This document shows, one piece after another, positions 1-8,891 of a stretch of 64,000 nucleotides of DNA (within the stretch, counting starts at the first letter, position 1; the number at the start of each line of letters is the position of its first letter). Under the pieces are notes generated by a model, which did no database searches, had not been told where the DNA came from, and saw nothing but the letters and a program-made list of their open reading frames with translations. Source of the stretch: an uncultured bacterium (lineage in GTDB: Bacteria; Cyanobacteriota; Vampirovibrionia; Gastranaerophilales; Gastranaerophilaceae); the NCBI GenBank assembly GCA_902777605.1, contig CACYUI010000010.1, positions 34,065 to 98,064 of the forward strand, given 5' to 3'. Both the position numbers and the translations under genes were made by a program.

Positions 1-118
1 TCAAAACTGCTACAGGCTTATTTTGAGCCATTGCCTGCTCAAATGTAATCGCCTGTACTTTTGTTATGCAAACTATCATTACAGTAAATATAGAAAATAA
101 AGCTAATAATTTCTTCAT
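1..118 (-). CDS. secreted protein, N-terminal fragment (runs off window)
   Basis: The first 39 codons of a minus-strand gene are present and the rest lies outside the window. They encode a signal peptide (MKK, a hydrophobic stretch, then VQA) followed by a short mature part starting ITFEQAMAQNKPVAVL. A GAGGT ribosome site precedes the ATG at 118. The pattern of 'EQA..QNKPVAV' just after a signal peptide resembles the start of thioredoxin-fold proteins, but the CxxC region would be outside the window, so the function is not shown. It lies downstream of fabI on the same strand. Confidence 0.6.
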   Translation of the reverse strand, partial: MKKLLALFSIFTVMIVCITKVQAITFEQAMAQNKPVAVL

Positions 119-138
119 ATATACCTCATATTTTTTTA

Positions 139-945
139 CTAAGCTTCAGAGTTTGCAAGCGTATCCATTTCTTCAGCAGAAGCATAAGCAGAATGACAAC
201 CGCAGTCACAATATATAACTTCGCCGGTTGTACCGCTTGATAAATCAGAAGCTAAATATAAACCTGCTTTACCCACATCTTCAAGAGCAACATTTCTTCC
301 CATTGGTGAACGCATTGTAGCAGCCTTAAGCATTTTTGAGAATCCTGAAATACCCATTGAAGCAAGTGTTTTAACTGGACCTGAAGACAAGCAGTTAACT
401 CGTATACCTTTAGGACCTAAATCTACTGCCAAAAATCTCATTGCCGATTCTAATGCAGCTTTTGCTACACCCATTACATTGTAGCTTGGAACAGAAAGTA
501 TAGAACCTAAATAAGTAAGAGCCAAAATAGAACCGCCTTCATTCATAATAGGTTCAGCATATTTTGCAACTGTTACTAAAGAATAAGCGCTAACACCCAT
601 TGCAATATTCCATGCTTCTTTTGTTGTATCAATAAATCTGCCCATCAAGGCTTCTTTTGGAGCAAAAGCAACAGCATGAACAACGAAGTCTAATTTGCCG
701 TATACTTTTTCACACTCTTTGAATACTGCTTCAACTTCTTCTTCTTTAGTTACATCGCAGCTCATGATAATCTTTGCATTCATTGATTCTGCAATAGGAC
801 GAACTCTTTTTTCCATAGCTTCACCGGCATATGAAAATGCAATTTCAGCACCAGCTTCATGAAGTTGTTTAGCAATACCATACGCTATACCGTGTGTATT
901 AGACACACCAAAAATTATACCTTTTTTACCTTTCATTAAATCCAT
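139..945 (-). CDS. fabI: enoyl-[acyl-carrier-protein] reductase
   Basis: This is the NADH-dependent trans-2-enoyl-ACP reductase of the fatty acid elongation cycle, a cytoplasmic SDR enzyme. The 268 residues match the family length. Visible are the N-terminal nucleotide-binding segment (IFGVSNTHGIAYGIA, residues 11-25), the catalytic Tyr155 and Lys162 in the Y-x6-K arrangement (YNVMGVAK), the additional FabI Tyr145, and the C-terminal TGEVIYCDCG segment near the end. The start is supported by GAGGAG seven bases upstream. It is the only fatty acid synthesis gene in the window and appears monocistronic or first in a unit with the partial gene at the window edge. Confidence 0.95.
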   Translation of the reverse strand: MDLMKGKKGIIFGVSNTHGIAYGIAKQLHEAGAEIAFSYAGEAMEKRVRPIAESMNAKIIMSCDVTKEEEVEAVFKECEKVYGKLDFVVHAVAFAPKEALMGRFIDTTKEAWNIAMGVSAYSLVTVAKYAEPIMNEGGSILALTYLGSILSVPSYNVMGVAKAALESAMRFLAVDLGPKGIRVNCLSSGPVKTLASMGISGFSKMLKAATMRSPMGRNVALEDVGKAGLYLASDLSSGTTGEVIYCDCGCHSAYASAEEMDTLANSEA

Positions 946-1012
946 AATAAAACTCCTCTATTAGTATTTACGACATATAGAGAATACCAAAAAAGGGGTA
1001 AAAAATCAATGT

Positions 1013-1747
1013 CTAAGAGTCAACATTTTCAACAGATGTGTTACCAACCTCATTTCCTGCAATCATTAAAGCTATCGGTACAAATCTTGAAATTGCATGT
1101 ACAAATTTGCCGTCATGTATTTGTTGAGCTGCTACACAGAAATCATCCAAGTGTGCAGAAAAATCACTTGCCTGAACGGGTCTTCCCTTACCTCTATTAA
1201 ATACTTTTTCATTAATTTTATTCGCAATAATATTAGCACTAAATACACCTGCGAATAGACCTGCAATGCCACCTATTGCTTTAGGAATCTTTGTTCTAAA
1301 AGTTTCAGTCGCACCTTTTTCAAAGAACTTTTGACCAACTTTTTTACCTAATTTTGCAGCAGTTACTACAAATATTATAGGAACCGATATATTGAATATT
1401 TGAAGCAAAGCTTCTCTCATTTTAGCTTTTCTGTTTTCTTTATCCTTATCAACAATGCAACCGCCTACAAAACCTCCTAAGCAAGAACCTGCTCCGATAC
1501 CAATTACAGGTTTTTCATCAAATTCAACTTTACTCCAGTATGATTTAATACTTTTAAAAATTTTTGAAGGCTTAATAGAATGCCCTTCTCCTTTAGCCAG
1601 TAAAGCCATACTACCCAAGACTCCTAATGCAGTTGTTCCTGCAATCAGAACTTGTTCGCTCTTCTTATATGGACTATCTGCCCATGGATTATTATGCCCG
1701 AAACTCGGTTTAGATTGGGTATTTATATTTATTGGCTGAATACTCAT
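1013..1747 (-). CDS. membrane protein of unknown function
   Basis: The product is 244 residues with no family I recognise. The N-terminus is polar and contains SKPSFG, a short PSFG-type motif that I associate (from memory, not searched) with proteins of this lineage. At least four Gly/Ala-rich hydrophobic segments follow (near residues 33-51, 80-98, 117-135 and 157-176), giving a small multi-pass membrane protein. It is probably transcribed alone, and a TTGTAACA-type box lies just upstream at 1801-1810. Confidence 0.7.
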   Translation of the reverse strand: MSIQPININTQSKPSFGHNNPWADSPYKKSEQVLIAGTTALGVLGSMALLAKGEGHSIKPSKIFKSIKSYWSKVEFDEKPVIGIGAGSCLGGFVGGCIVDKDKENRKAKMREALLQIFNISVPIIFVVTAAKLGKKVGQKFFEKGATETFRTKIPKAIGGIAGLFAGVFSANIIANKINEKVFNRGKGRPVQASDFSAHLDDFCVAAQQIHDGKFVHAISRFVPIALMIAGNEVGNTSVENVDS

Positions 1748-1812
1748 ACTACTACCTTCCGATTATAGTAAAACCGGAAAAGGTTTAAAATTGCTATTTA
1801 TGTTACAAATTA

Positions 1813-2289
1813 TTAACAAATTGGAGAATAAAATTTTGAAATTTCTTCAAAATATCTCTCTAATGCCTTATATCCGTTATAAATTTCGTTTGATACAGTA
1901 GAATATCTGCTTGCAACGATATATTTGAGCTCCTTACATCTTATTTGAAGAAGCATGTCAGCATCTCTTCTAAGATTTTCATTTGCAGAAGTTGACCATT
2001 TTTTCAAATATGATAATTCATCATTTATTTGTTTTATTGTTGAAAATTCTAAAGTATTGAAGTCATATTTTTTTAATAATTGCAACTCTTGATTAGTAAT
2101 TCTGGCTTGAACAGCTTGAAAACGATAAACACGCTTAATTATTACATAATTGTCAGCAACTCGCCTGTGAGAATACGGAACAGAACTTCTTGCCAAAAGT
2201 GCTGATGTAGATAATGCCGTAAACGAATCATCTTCTCTTGAAAGAGTGCTCTGTACAGGATTAACTGTCTCTATCTTCTTTCCAACCAC
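1813..2289 (-). CDS. hypothetical protein
   Basis: The product is 158 residues, predicted largely alpha-helical, with no signal peptide or membrane segment. I do not recognise a family. The start is a GTG (2289) preceded by AAGGAG about nine bases upstream; a nearer ATG is in another frame and hits a stop after 11 codons. The upstream region carries a TTGTTACAA box (about 2419-2431) immediately beyond the nadE terminator, so the gene has its own promoter. Confidence 0.6.
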   Translation of the reverse strand: MVGKKIETVNPVQSTLSREDDSFTALSTSALLARSSVPYSHRRVADNYVIIKRVYRFQAVQARITNQELQLLKKYDFNTLEFSTIKQINDELSYLKKWSTSANENLRRDADMLLQIRCKELKYIVASRYSTVSNEIYNGYKALERYFEEISKFYSPIC

Positions 2290-2435
2290 AAGCCATAACT
2301 CCTTATTCCCATTTACTATATTTTTATATTATTAAAAATAAAAAAATATGTCATCAGTTTGTGAAAATAATTTTACAAATTAGTTAATAAAAAAAACTGA
2401 ATGACTTATAACGCATAAATTGTTACAAAATTTAA

Positions 2436-2465
2436 CAAAAAAACTCCGAATACTAAATTCGGAGT
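2436..2465 (-). terminator. Rho-independent terminator of nadE operon
   Basis: The stem ACTCCGAAT / ATTCGGAGT (2444-2465) is followed on the minus strand by a run of T. It ends the histidine kinase-to-nadE operon. Confidence 0.85.
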
Positions 2466-2498
2466 TTTCAGAAAAATAACAAAATAATTTAAAGTCAT

Positions 2499-4484
2499 TT
2501 AAGATAATACTTGTGCAATGTAAGATTTATCGTATCCTTTATAATTTATTCTACCTGATGTAATAGGCTGTCTGTAATCAAATTTATTTATTGAGCGAGC
2601 TTCTACAATAACGGTTGGAGGAAGTATAGACCATTTATAGAGCGCTGCTGACATTCTTTTATAAAACTTATCAAGCCACTCTTTTTTTTGTTCATTTGTA
2701 ACTTCATTATGTTTTTCATAAACAAATTCGATGTTTAAAAAGTCATTATAACATTCATTTTTGTTTTCAATTCGCCAAATAATTTCATCCAAAAATTCAT
2801 ATGGCATTAGTGCATCTTCTGCTATTAAAGGTTTTCCTGTTTTGGGATCAATCGCCAACTCTGCTCCCGGTTTTTTAAGAATGACGGCTTCTGGAATAGC
2901 ATTTTTCTGTTCACGATTTGCATTCAACCAACGGGCAAAAGCAAACAACTTTGTCTTTGGTACATCTGCTATAGGAGCGAACCCCCCTGACATATCACCA
3001 TTAATAGTTGCATATCCCATATAAAGTTCAGATTTATCAGATGTTGCAATAGGAATACAAGAAGCGAATTCATTGCTTATTCCCCATAAAAACATTGCTC
3101 TTGAACGAGCTTGAACATTATCAGGAGTAAATGACTTTTTATATCTGAAATCCCATTTTGACTCAACAATTTCAAATATTTTATTTAGACACTTAGTAGT
3201 AGTCGTAACCATTTCCCCAATCGGTGCTTCCATAAAATTTATACCAAGATTTACAGCAAGTTCTTCAGCATCAGACTTACTTTCTATGCTTGTAATACCT
3301 GACGGCATAGAAACACCAAATACATTTTCTTTCCCGATAGCATCTGCTAAAAGAACTGCACATACAGTAGAATCAAGACCACCTGACAACCCAAGTACCG
3401 CTCTTTTAAGTCCGCACTTATTGAAATAATCTCTTATCCCCTGAATAATTGTTTTATAAGTGCGCTCCAAATCTGATTCATACTCTAGAGTAAATACTTT
3501 TTGTTCTGTTAATGATTTTTCCAGACCTTTTGTTAAAGGATATATTTTGCCAATACCTTTTTCAGGATTGACAATCAACAATTGTTCTTCAAAAGATTTT
3601 GCCCTTGCTACAAGCTCCCCTTTTGAATTATAAACCCGGCTTGTGCCGTCAAAAGAGATACTATCCGTTGCACCGACTTGATTGACATAAACAAATGGGG
3701 TTTTGTATTTTGAAGATATAAAAGAAAGCATATTATGCTTTAATTGTTCTTTTTTAGCCCTTGAAGGTGATGCTGAACAATTTATAAAAAGTTTTGGTTT
3801 TTCTGCTGCAAGCTCTTCTATGGGATTTCTCGAGTACAGAACTCTATCAAAGAACTCACTATCATTCCAACAATCTTCGCAAATCGTTATTGCACAGCCA
3901 TTAAATAATTTAGAATCAGCTTGAACACATTCACCTGTTGCTAAGGTATTAGAAAGCTGCATGCCGGATAAACTTGAAGGCTCAGTGTACCTATAATCGT
4001 TAAATTCACAATATGTAGGCAATAGAGATTTTCTCACTATCCCCTTAATTTCACCATTTTGTAAAACAGCTGCAGAATTATAAAATCTTTTACCGACTGA
4101 TTTTGCTCTTTGCTCAACAAAACCTACAATTGCAGTTGTTTTTCGAGTAATTTTGGCAAGACCTTCCAACCATTTTATATTCTCTTGCACTATCATAGGA
4201 TGTCTGTCAATTGTATCTTCAATAGGATAGCCCATAATTGAAAGTTCTGGAAATACAATCATATCAAGCCCAATACTTTCAGCATATTTTATATAATTAG
4301 CAATTTTTTTAGAATTATATTCAATATCCCCAACTATTGGATTTATTTGTGCTAATCCAACATAACCACCGTATGATAATAAAGATTTCAATTCAAAAAT
4401 AATTTCTTGCTCAACTTTTTCACAATTTTTAAGTTTTTCGTCTGCAATTTCTGACAATTCATATATTCGGTTAGTGTTAGTCAA
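2499..4484 (-). CDS. nadE: glutamine-dependent NAD+ synthetase
   Basis: It converts nicotinic acid adenine dinucleotide to NAD+ using ammonia from glutamine. The N-terminal nitrilase-type glutaminase domain (about residues 40-320) shows the Glu-Lys-Cys triad in FPELSIMGYP (Glu80), RKSLLPTY and ICEDCW. The C-terminal synthetase domain has the PP-loop SGGLDSTV. At 661 residues it carries a roughly 38-residue N-terminal extension before the usual start of the fold. The start is a TTG supported by GGAGGA inside the last codons of the response regulator gene, which suggests translational coupling. It is last in its operon; nadB and nadC lie at about 50-52 kb. Confidence 0.93.
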   Translation of the reverse strand: MTNTNRIYELSEIADEKLKNCEKVEQEIIFELKSLLSYGGYVGLAQINPIVGDIEYNSKKIANYIKYAESIGLDMIVFPELSIMGYPIEDTIDRHPMIVQENIKWLEGLAKITRKTTAIVGFVEQRAKSVGKRFYNSAAVLQNGEIKGIVRKSLLPTYCEFNDYRYTEPSSLSGMQLSNTLATGECVQADSKLFNGCAITICEDCWNDSEFFDRVLYSRNPIEELAAEKPKLFINCSASPSRAKKEQLKHNMLSFISSKYKTPFVYVNQVGATDSISFDGTSRVYNSKGELVARAKSFEEQLLIVNPEKGIGKIYPLTKGLEKSLTEQKVFTLEYESDLERTYKTIIQGIRDYFNKCGLKRAVLGLSGGLDSTVCAVLLADAIGKENVFGVSMPSGITSIESKSDAEELAVNLGINFMEAPIGEMVTTTTKCLNKIFEIVESKWDFRYKKSFTPDNVQARSRAMFLWGISNEFASCIPIATSDKSELYMGYATINGDMSGGFAPIADVPKTKLFAFARWLNANREQKNAIPEAVILKKPGAELAIDPKTGKPLIAEDALMPYEFLDEIIWRIENKNECYNDFLNIEFVYEKHNEVTNEQKKEWLDKFYKRMSAALYKWSILPPTVIVEARSINKFDYRQPITSGRINYKGYDKSYIAQVLS

Positions 4485-4487
4485 GTT

Positions 4488-4874
4488 TTAGTCCTCCAAA
4501 AGCTCTTTATATACAGAAAGGCATTTTATTGCAGTAGACTTTGATATACAATCCACACCCAAATTTTCTGCAATAGATCTTATATTATAAGAAGCTGATA
4601 CCATAATTATTTTTGTTTTATAATATTTAGGCAATGTTTTTATCTGTTCTACAAGCCACTCGCCTGCATACTTGGGTTCATAATCATTCTCCATCTGCAA
4701 ATCAGTTATAACAATATCATATGGGCGCGCATTATTTTCTAATATCTTTGAATATCCTTCTTGAGCAGAGGATGCTTCTTCAACATCTACATTATCTTTA
4801 AATAATTCATACAACACATTTGTATTAAAATCGCGCCAACCTGACATATCATCAACGACAAGAACTTTTTTCAT
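4488..4874 (-). CDS. receiver-only response regulator
   Basis: A single phosphoacceptor receiver domain of 128 residues with no output domain (CheY/Spo0F type). The acidic pair is in LVVDDMSGW, the phospho-Asp in VITDLQM, the switch Ser in MVSAS and the Lys in SKST. I chose the ATG at 4874 over an upstream in-frame one because the fold begins MKKVLVVDD and its ATG overlaps the aroH stop codon (ATGA). The likely partner is the histidine kinase two genes upstream in the same operon. No target is visible. Confidence 0.88.
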   Translation of the reverse strand: MKKVLVVDDMSGWRDFNTNVLYELFKDNVDVEEASSAQEGYSKILENNARPYDIVITDLQMENDYEPKYAGEWLVEQIKTLPKYYKTKIIMVSASYNIRSIAENLGVDCISKSTAIKCLSVYKELLED

Positions 4875-5221
4875 TTTCTTAAACCTGCTGCACCTTCTAA
4901 ATACACAAATTCCGGAACAAAGTTTTCTCCGCAATTAACAACTACCATTACCCTTAAGCACATTTTTAAACTATCAGGAACATCTAATTCATGAAAACAC
5001 ATCATAGGAACATCTTTCCATTTAAGATTTATTCGCGCATATTTTGCAGGAAAGTCCGCATCTAAGTCTTTGGTTAAAGAGAATATTACATGTGAAATGG
5101 AATCAACTTCAAAATGATTTCTTTTCATCATCTCTTTCAAAAGTTTTATAGTTGCACTACCTATCGCTTCTGATGAATTTTCATCAACGGTAATCGCTCC
5201 TCTTATACCTTTAGTAATCAT
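4871..5221 (-). CDS. aroH: chorismate mutase, AroH type
   Basis: A monofunctional chorismate mutase of the trimeric Bacillus class, converting chorismate to prephenate. The 116 residues include the N-terminal RGAITV with its active-site Arg, the CFHELDVP segment with the active-site Glu, and the downstream CLRVMV Arg. The start at 5221 is preceded by AAAGGA and lies directly after the Nudix stop codon. No other aromatic amino acid gene is nearby. Its position between a sensor kinase and a regulator is odd. Confidence 0.9.
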   Translation of the reverse strand: MITKGIRGAITVDENSSEAIGSATIKLLKEMMKRNHFEVDSISHVIFSLTKDLDADFPAKYARINLKWKDVPMMCFHELDVPDSLKMCLRVMVVVNCGENFVPEFVYLEGAAGLRK

Positions 5222-5222
5222 C

Positions 5223-5780
5223 TTATGTCCTTTCTTGCAAATAGAATAAAGCAGCAAGAGTTTGTCCTGTCAAAATATAACCATCTTGTTCTTTTTGCTT
5301 TAGCCAACTATAAATATTATCAATACTGACAAGTTCTCTGTCAATAATAATTCCACCATCGCTTAGCGGTTCTGCTACTTGGTTGTATTCACTTATATAT
5401 GCAATTGCTATTGTACAAATTTCTGATACACACCCAGGAGAGCTTGCAACTTTATCTGCAACAATTTCAATTTTATCTGCAATCAATCCTGCTTCTTCAA
5501 GTAACTCGGTCTTTATGGCATCTTCAACACTTTCATCCTTACGAACATCACCAACTAAACCTGCAGGGATAGCAATAGAATATTTTCCTATTTTTTCTGC
5601 GCCTAACGGCGGCCTTTCTTCTATTGTAAATAGAATTTGTGAATTTTTAATTATCGGAAGAATTACAACCACATTTTTAGCATTAGGTCTATGAGCGTAA
5701 AACCAATCATGACCGTTTTTGGCTTTTGTACTTTTTAGTTGCAAAAATTTTGAATCATATAAAATTTTATTATTCGCCAT
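5223..5780 (-). CDS. Nudix hydrolase, ADP-ribose pyrophosphatase-like
   Basis: A Nudix pyrophosphohydrolase, probably acting on ADP-ribose or a related nucleoside diphosphate. The Nudix box reads G-x5-E-x7-TELLEEAGL, so the usual Arg before Glu is a Thr. The N-terminal layout (ILYDSKFLQL) fits ADP-ribose pyrophosphatases, as does the length of about 185 residues. An alternative ATG five codons upstream (5795) is possible. Both starts overlap the histidine kinase 3' end, implying coupling. Recycling of ADP-ribose would fit with nadE at the end of the operon. Confidence 0.85.
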   Translation of the reverse strand: MANNKILYDSKFLQLKSTKAKNGHDWFYAHRPNAKNVVVILPIIKNSQILFTIEERPPLGAEKIGKYSIAIPAGLVGDVRKDESVEDAIKTELLEEAGLIADKIEIVADKVASSPGCVSEICTIAIAYISEYNQVAEPLSDGGIIIDRELVSIDNIYSWLKQKEQDGYILTGQTLAALFYLQERT

Positions 5781-7113
5781 AAAATAAACTTTCATGTTCT
5801 ATCGCCGGAAGTTTTACGCTGAATTCTGTATATTCATCTACTACACTATCTACAGCTAAATCTCCACCATGAGCTTTCGTAATTTGGAAAGCTAAATAAA
5901 GTCCCAATCCCGTTCCGATTTTTCTGTATTTATTAGCTGCAGAATAGTATTTATTAAATATTTTATCAATATCAGAGGGCGCTATACCGGCACCATAATC
6001 TTTCACTTTAATTACTATATATTTTGGAATTTCACCTATAAAAATTTCTATTGGAGAATTAGATTCGCCATAAGAGATTGCATTTTGTATAAGATTTTTT
6101 ATAACACGCTTTAATTGCATACGATCAGCATACACTCTTATATCCCTTATGGGAGAAAATTTCAATATATTATTAGATTTTTCAGCAATCGGTGTCATCT
6201 CAGTAATAATTTCATTGATAAAAGCTTTTAGCATAATATTTTCTCTTAACAAACGAATCCTATTCCCTTTGAGTTTATAAGTATCCAAAACAGTCTGAAC
6301 AAGTTCTAAAAGCTCTTTGTTAGAAGATTGCATATTACGCAATGCGATTTCCTGTTTTTCTGATATTTTTCCAAAACTTTCACCTAAAAAAAGTTCTAAC
6401 ATGTTTTTCTCGGCAATAATTGGAACTTTTAAATCATGAGTTAATGTAGCTACAAAATCTTCTTTAAGGTTTTCTAATTCCCTCTGATCTGTAATATTTT
6501 TTAATACAACAACAAATCTTTTCTTTTTATCACCGATTTTCAGTTCCATACAACTTGCGTTAAAAAGAGCTGATACATCCGTTCTTATTGAGACATCAGT
6601 ATTGCTTAACATTTCAAAATTAATATTGTTTGGCAATTCGATAAAGTCAGCTAAATTTTTACCAATGAGTTTTTGTCCGTCTAAATCAAACCACTCACTA
6701 ATTTTCTTTGTTGCGCGTAAAATATTATACTCTTCATCAACAACAATCAAACCATCTGATAATAAATTAATAACAGCCTCTAATAACCTATTCTGCCGTT
6801 TTAATTCAGTTTGATACTCGTCTACCATTTGCTCTCTATCATATAGAGTTTCTATCATTCTGTTCAAACTATTTGCTAGATGTTCTGAATTTGGAAGTTC
6901 ACTTTGCTCAATTTTTTTGGTTAAATCACCATACCTTATAGAATTAATTGTTTTTGTAACTTTACCTAAATAATCATCAACTTTATTCCAATTTCTTCTG
7001 GTGCTTCTTGTTATAACAAAAAGTATAATTAAAGTAAGTAATATAAATATATTAAGTACAAACAAGTATATCTCACTCTGCATAACTATTTGAGATAGAA
7101 TACCCTTTATCAT
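5770..7113 (-). CDS. PAS-domain sensor histidine kinase
   Basis: A membrane-bound sensor kinase. One transmembrane helix near the N-terminus (YLFVLNIFILLTLIILFV) is followed by a HAMP-like linker, a PAS domain (about residues 110-215), the HisKA H-box (TLTHDLKVP) and an ATPase domain with N-box NLIQNAISYG, G1 DYGAGI and G2 GTGLGLYL. I placed the start at 7113, nine codons inside the longest frame, because GGAGTG lies eight bases upstream of it. There is essentially no periplasmic sensor domain. It heads the operon that contains the receiver-only regulator and is divergent from fliO. Confidence 0.9.
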   Translation of the reverse strand: MIKGILSQIVMQSEIYLFVLNIFILLTLIILFVITRSTRRNWNKVDDYLGKVTKTINSIRYGDLTKKIEQSELPNSEHLANSLNRMIETLYDREQMVDEYQTELKRQNRLLEAVINLLSDGLIVVDEEYNILRATKKISEWFDLDGQKLIGKNLADFIELPNNINFEMLSNTDVSIRTDVSALFNASCMELKIGDKKKRFVVVLKNITDQRELENLKEDFVATLTHDLKVPIIAEKNMLELFLGESFGKISEKQEIALRNMQSSNKELLELVQTVLDTYKLKGNRIRLLRENIMLKAFINEIITEMTPIAEKSNNILKFSPIRDIRVYADRMQLKRVIKNLIQNAISYGESNSPIEIFIGEIPKYIVIKVKDYGAGIAPSDIDKIFNKYYSAANKYRKIGTGLGLYLAFQITKAHGGDLAVDSVVDEYTEFSVKLPAIEHESLFYGE

Positions 7114-7187
7114 CAATATCACTCCAATTACTTTACGCATAATATATTTTTATGGTATAATTATATCAGAAATTAGGATAAGTATAA

Positions 7188-8006
7188 ATGAAAAAGATTT
7201 TTGGGATATTGTTGGGTATAATATGTTATTTTAATTCAGCTATTTTAATGGCTGCAGAAAAGTTTGATATAATACCTGATCTTCCAGAACCGCTCGCTGC
7301 TGCGCAAGCGTCATCCGTGTCTATTACAGATTCTGCGCCACTTGCGGCAGCACAAACTATCGGACATGAACCGAACCTTATATCTGTAGTATTTTCATTA
7401 ATATTTGTTGTTCTTCTTATTTATGCTACGGGAATTATTTATTCAAAGCTGAATAAATTAGGATTTAATACAATGAAGAGGCAAATGGGTGATGTAAATG
7501 CTTCAAAGGTTGCAGTTATTTCCACGACACCACTTGGTAGTAATAAAACACTCCATGTTGTAGAGCTTGATGGAAAGCGCATGCTTATAGGTGCATCTTC
7601 AAACTCTATTGATTTAATTAAAGATTTGGGAACTTATCCTCCTGCTGAAATCAATGAGAATGCATATTCAAAAATTGAAATACCAAACATCAGAATACCT
7701 AAGATTGAAATACCAAAAATTGAATTTCCTAATATCGGTTTTACAAAAATTGTTAAAAATGGGAACAAAGAAGATAATATTTCTAATGAGCAAGAAATAA
7801 CAAACGAAAATGTAACAAATGTAAATAACGGTTTTGAATTTTCAGAAATATATGAAGAACCTAATCCTGATGGCATAATAGATGAACTATTTAAAAATGG
7901 TACACCTGCTGTAAACAATGAAACGGTATCAGAGCCGGAAATAAAACAAACAAATATTCATACAGTTGACCCTGATGAATATGCTTTATACAAAAAATAT
8001 CTATAA
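7188..8006 (+). CDS. fliO: FliO-like flagellar export protein with repeat tail
   Basis: A 272-residue protein with a signal peptide, one transmembrane segment (about residues 64-86) and a cytoplasmic FliO domain (KVAVISTTPLGSNKTLHVVELDGKRMLIG, in two parts around residues 107-137). FliO helps assemble the FliPQR export gate of flagella. The domain match is convincing, but the gene is isolated: no fliP, fliQ or fliR adjoins it. After the domain come five consecutive pentapeptides of the type xIxIP (about residues 163-187), then an acidic, Asn-rich tail of about 80 residues. It may be co-transcribed with the NeuB-like gene 16 bases downstream. Confidence 0.78.
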   Translation: MKKIFGILLGIICYFNSAILMAAEKFDIIPDLPEPLAAAQASSVSITDSAPLAAAQTIGHEPNLISVVFSLIFVVLLIYATGIIYSKLNKLGFNTMKRQMGDVNASKVAVISTTPLGSNKTLHVVELDGKRMLIGASSNSIDLIKDLGTYPPAEINENAYSKIEIPNIRIPKIEIPKIEFPNIGFTKIVKNGNKEDNISNEQEITNENVTNVNNGFEFSEIYEEPNPDGIIDELFKNGTPAVNNETVSEPEIKQTNIHTVDPDEYALYKKYL

Positions 8007-8021
8007 GATGAGAGATAAAAA

Positions 8022-8891
8022 ATGACAAAATGCGTCAAAATAGGAAACAAAATTGTTGGTAATGGCTATCCGTGTTTCATCATTGCAGAAATTGGTATTA
8101 ATCACAATGGTTCTGTCGATTTAGCAAAAAAAATGATTGATATTGCTGTTACGACAGGTTGTGATGCCGTTAAATTCCAAAAGAGAACAATAGATATTGT
8201 TTATACAAAAGAAGAGCTAGCAAAAGAACGGAGTAGCGTTTTTGGAACTACAAACGGAGATTTAAAAAGAGGACTTGAATTCGGAGAAATAGAATACAAA
8301 GAAATAGACAAATATTGTAAACAAAAAGGAATAATTTGGTTTGCATCATGCTGGGATGAACAATCAGTAGATTTTATAGATAAATTTAATCCACCATGTT
8401 ATAAAATTGCTTCAGCATCACTTACTGACGACAACTTACTAAAATATACCAAATCAAAAGGTAAACCAATTCTGATGTCTACCGGAATGAGCACTATGGA
8501 AGAAATAAGACATGCCGTTTCAATAGTTGGAGAAGATAATCTCGTATTATATCATTGCACTTCAACATATCCGTCCAACGCAGATGAAACAAATTTAAAG
8601 GTTATTGAGACATTTAAAAAAGAATTTTCATGCCCGATAGGTTATTCCGGTCATGAAAGAGGCATCACTCCTTCAATACTTGCTGTTGCACTAGGAGCTA
8701 ATTCCGTTGAAAGACATATTACGGATGATAGAACTAATTGGGGCTCTGATCAAGCTGCCAGTTTGGAAACATCCGGATTATATCATATGGTAAGAGATAT
8801 TAGACAAGTGCCGATATTATTGGGCGATGGTAACAAAATAGTTTACCCAAGGGAATTACCAATAATTGATAAATTGAGAAGAGTAAAATGA
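8022..8891 (+). CDS. NeuB-family nonulosonate/KDN synthase lacking SAF domain
   Basis: The enzyme condenses phosphoenolpyruvate with a hexose or hexosamine to make a nine-carbon acid. NeuB TIM-barrel features are clear: FIIAEIGINHNGS, DAVKFQK, YKIASASLTD, ILMSTGMST, YHCTSTYPS, GYSGHERG and ERHITDDR. At 289 residues it ends after the barrel, so the C-terminal antifreeze-like (SAF) domain of typical NeuB is absent. The stop overlaps the start of the following HAD phosphatase by four bases (ATGA). That pairing suggests a phosphorylated product, for example a KDN 9-phosphate route, but the substrate cannot be fixed from sequence. Confidence 0.85.
   Translation: MTKCVKIGNKIVGNGYPCFIIAEIGINHNGSVDLAKKMIDIAVTTGCDAVKFQKRTIDIVYTKEELAKERSSVFGTTNGDLKRGLEFGEIEYKEIDKYCKQKGIIWFASCWDEQSVDFIDKFNPPCYKIASASLTDDNLLKYTKSKGKPILMSTGMSTMEEIRHAVSIVGEDNLVLYHCTSTYPSNADETNLKVIETFKKEFSCPIGYSGHERGITPSILAVALGANSVERHITDDRTNWGSDQAASLETSGLYHMVRDIRQVPILLGDGNKIVYPRELPIIDKLRRVK

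Noticed and set aside
1009..1200. Plus-strand 63-residue frame opposite the membrane protein gene
   Set aside because: It is antisense to a better supported gene, with no ribosome site and no recognisable feature.
8812..8830. A GCCGATAT sequence resembling a sigma-28 -10 element
   Set aside because: It lies inside the NeuB-like coding region, the upstream half is TAAGAGAT rather than TAAAGTTT, and no gene starts at the right distance.
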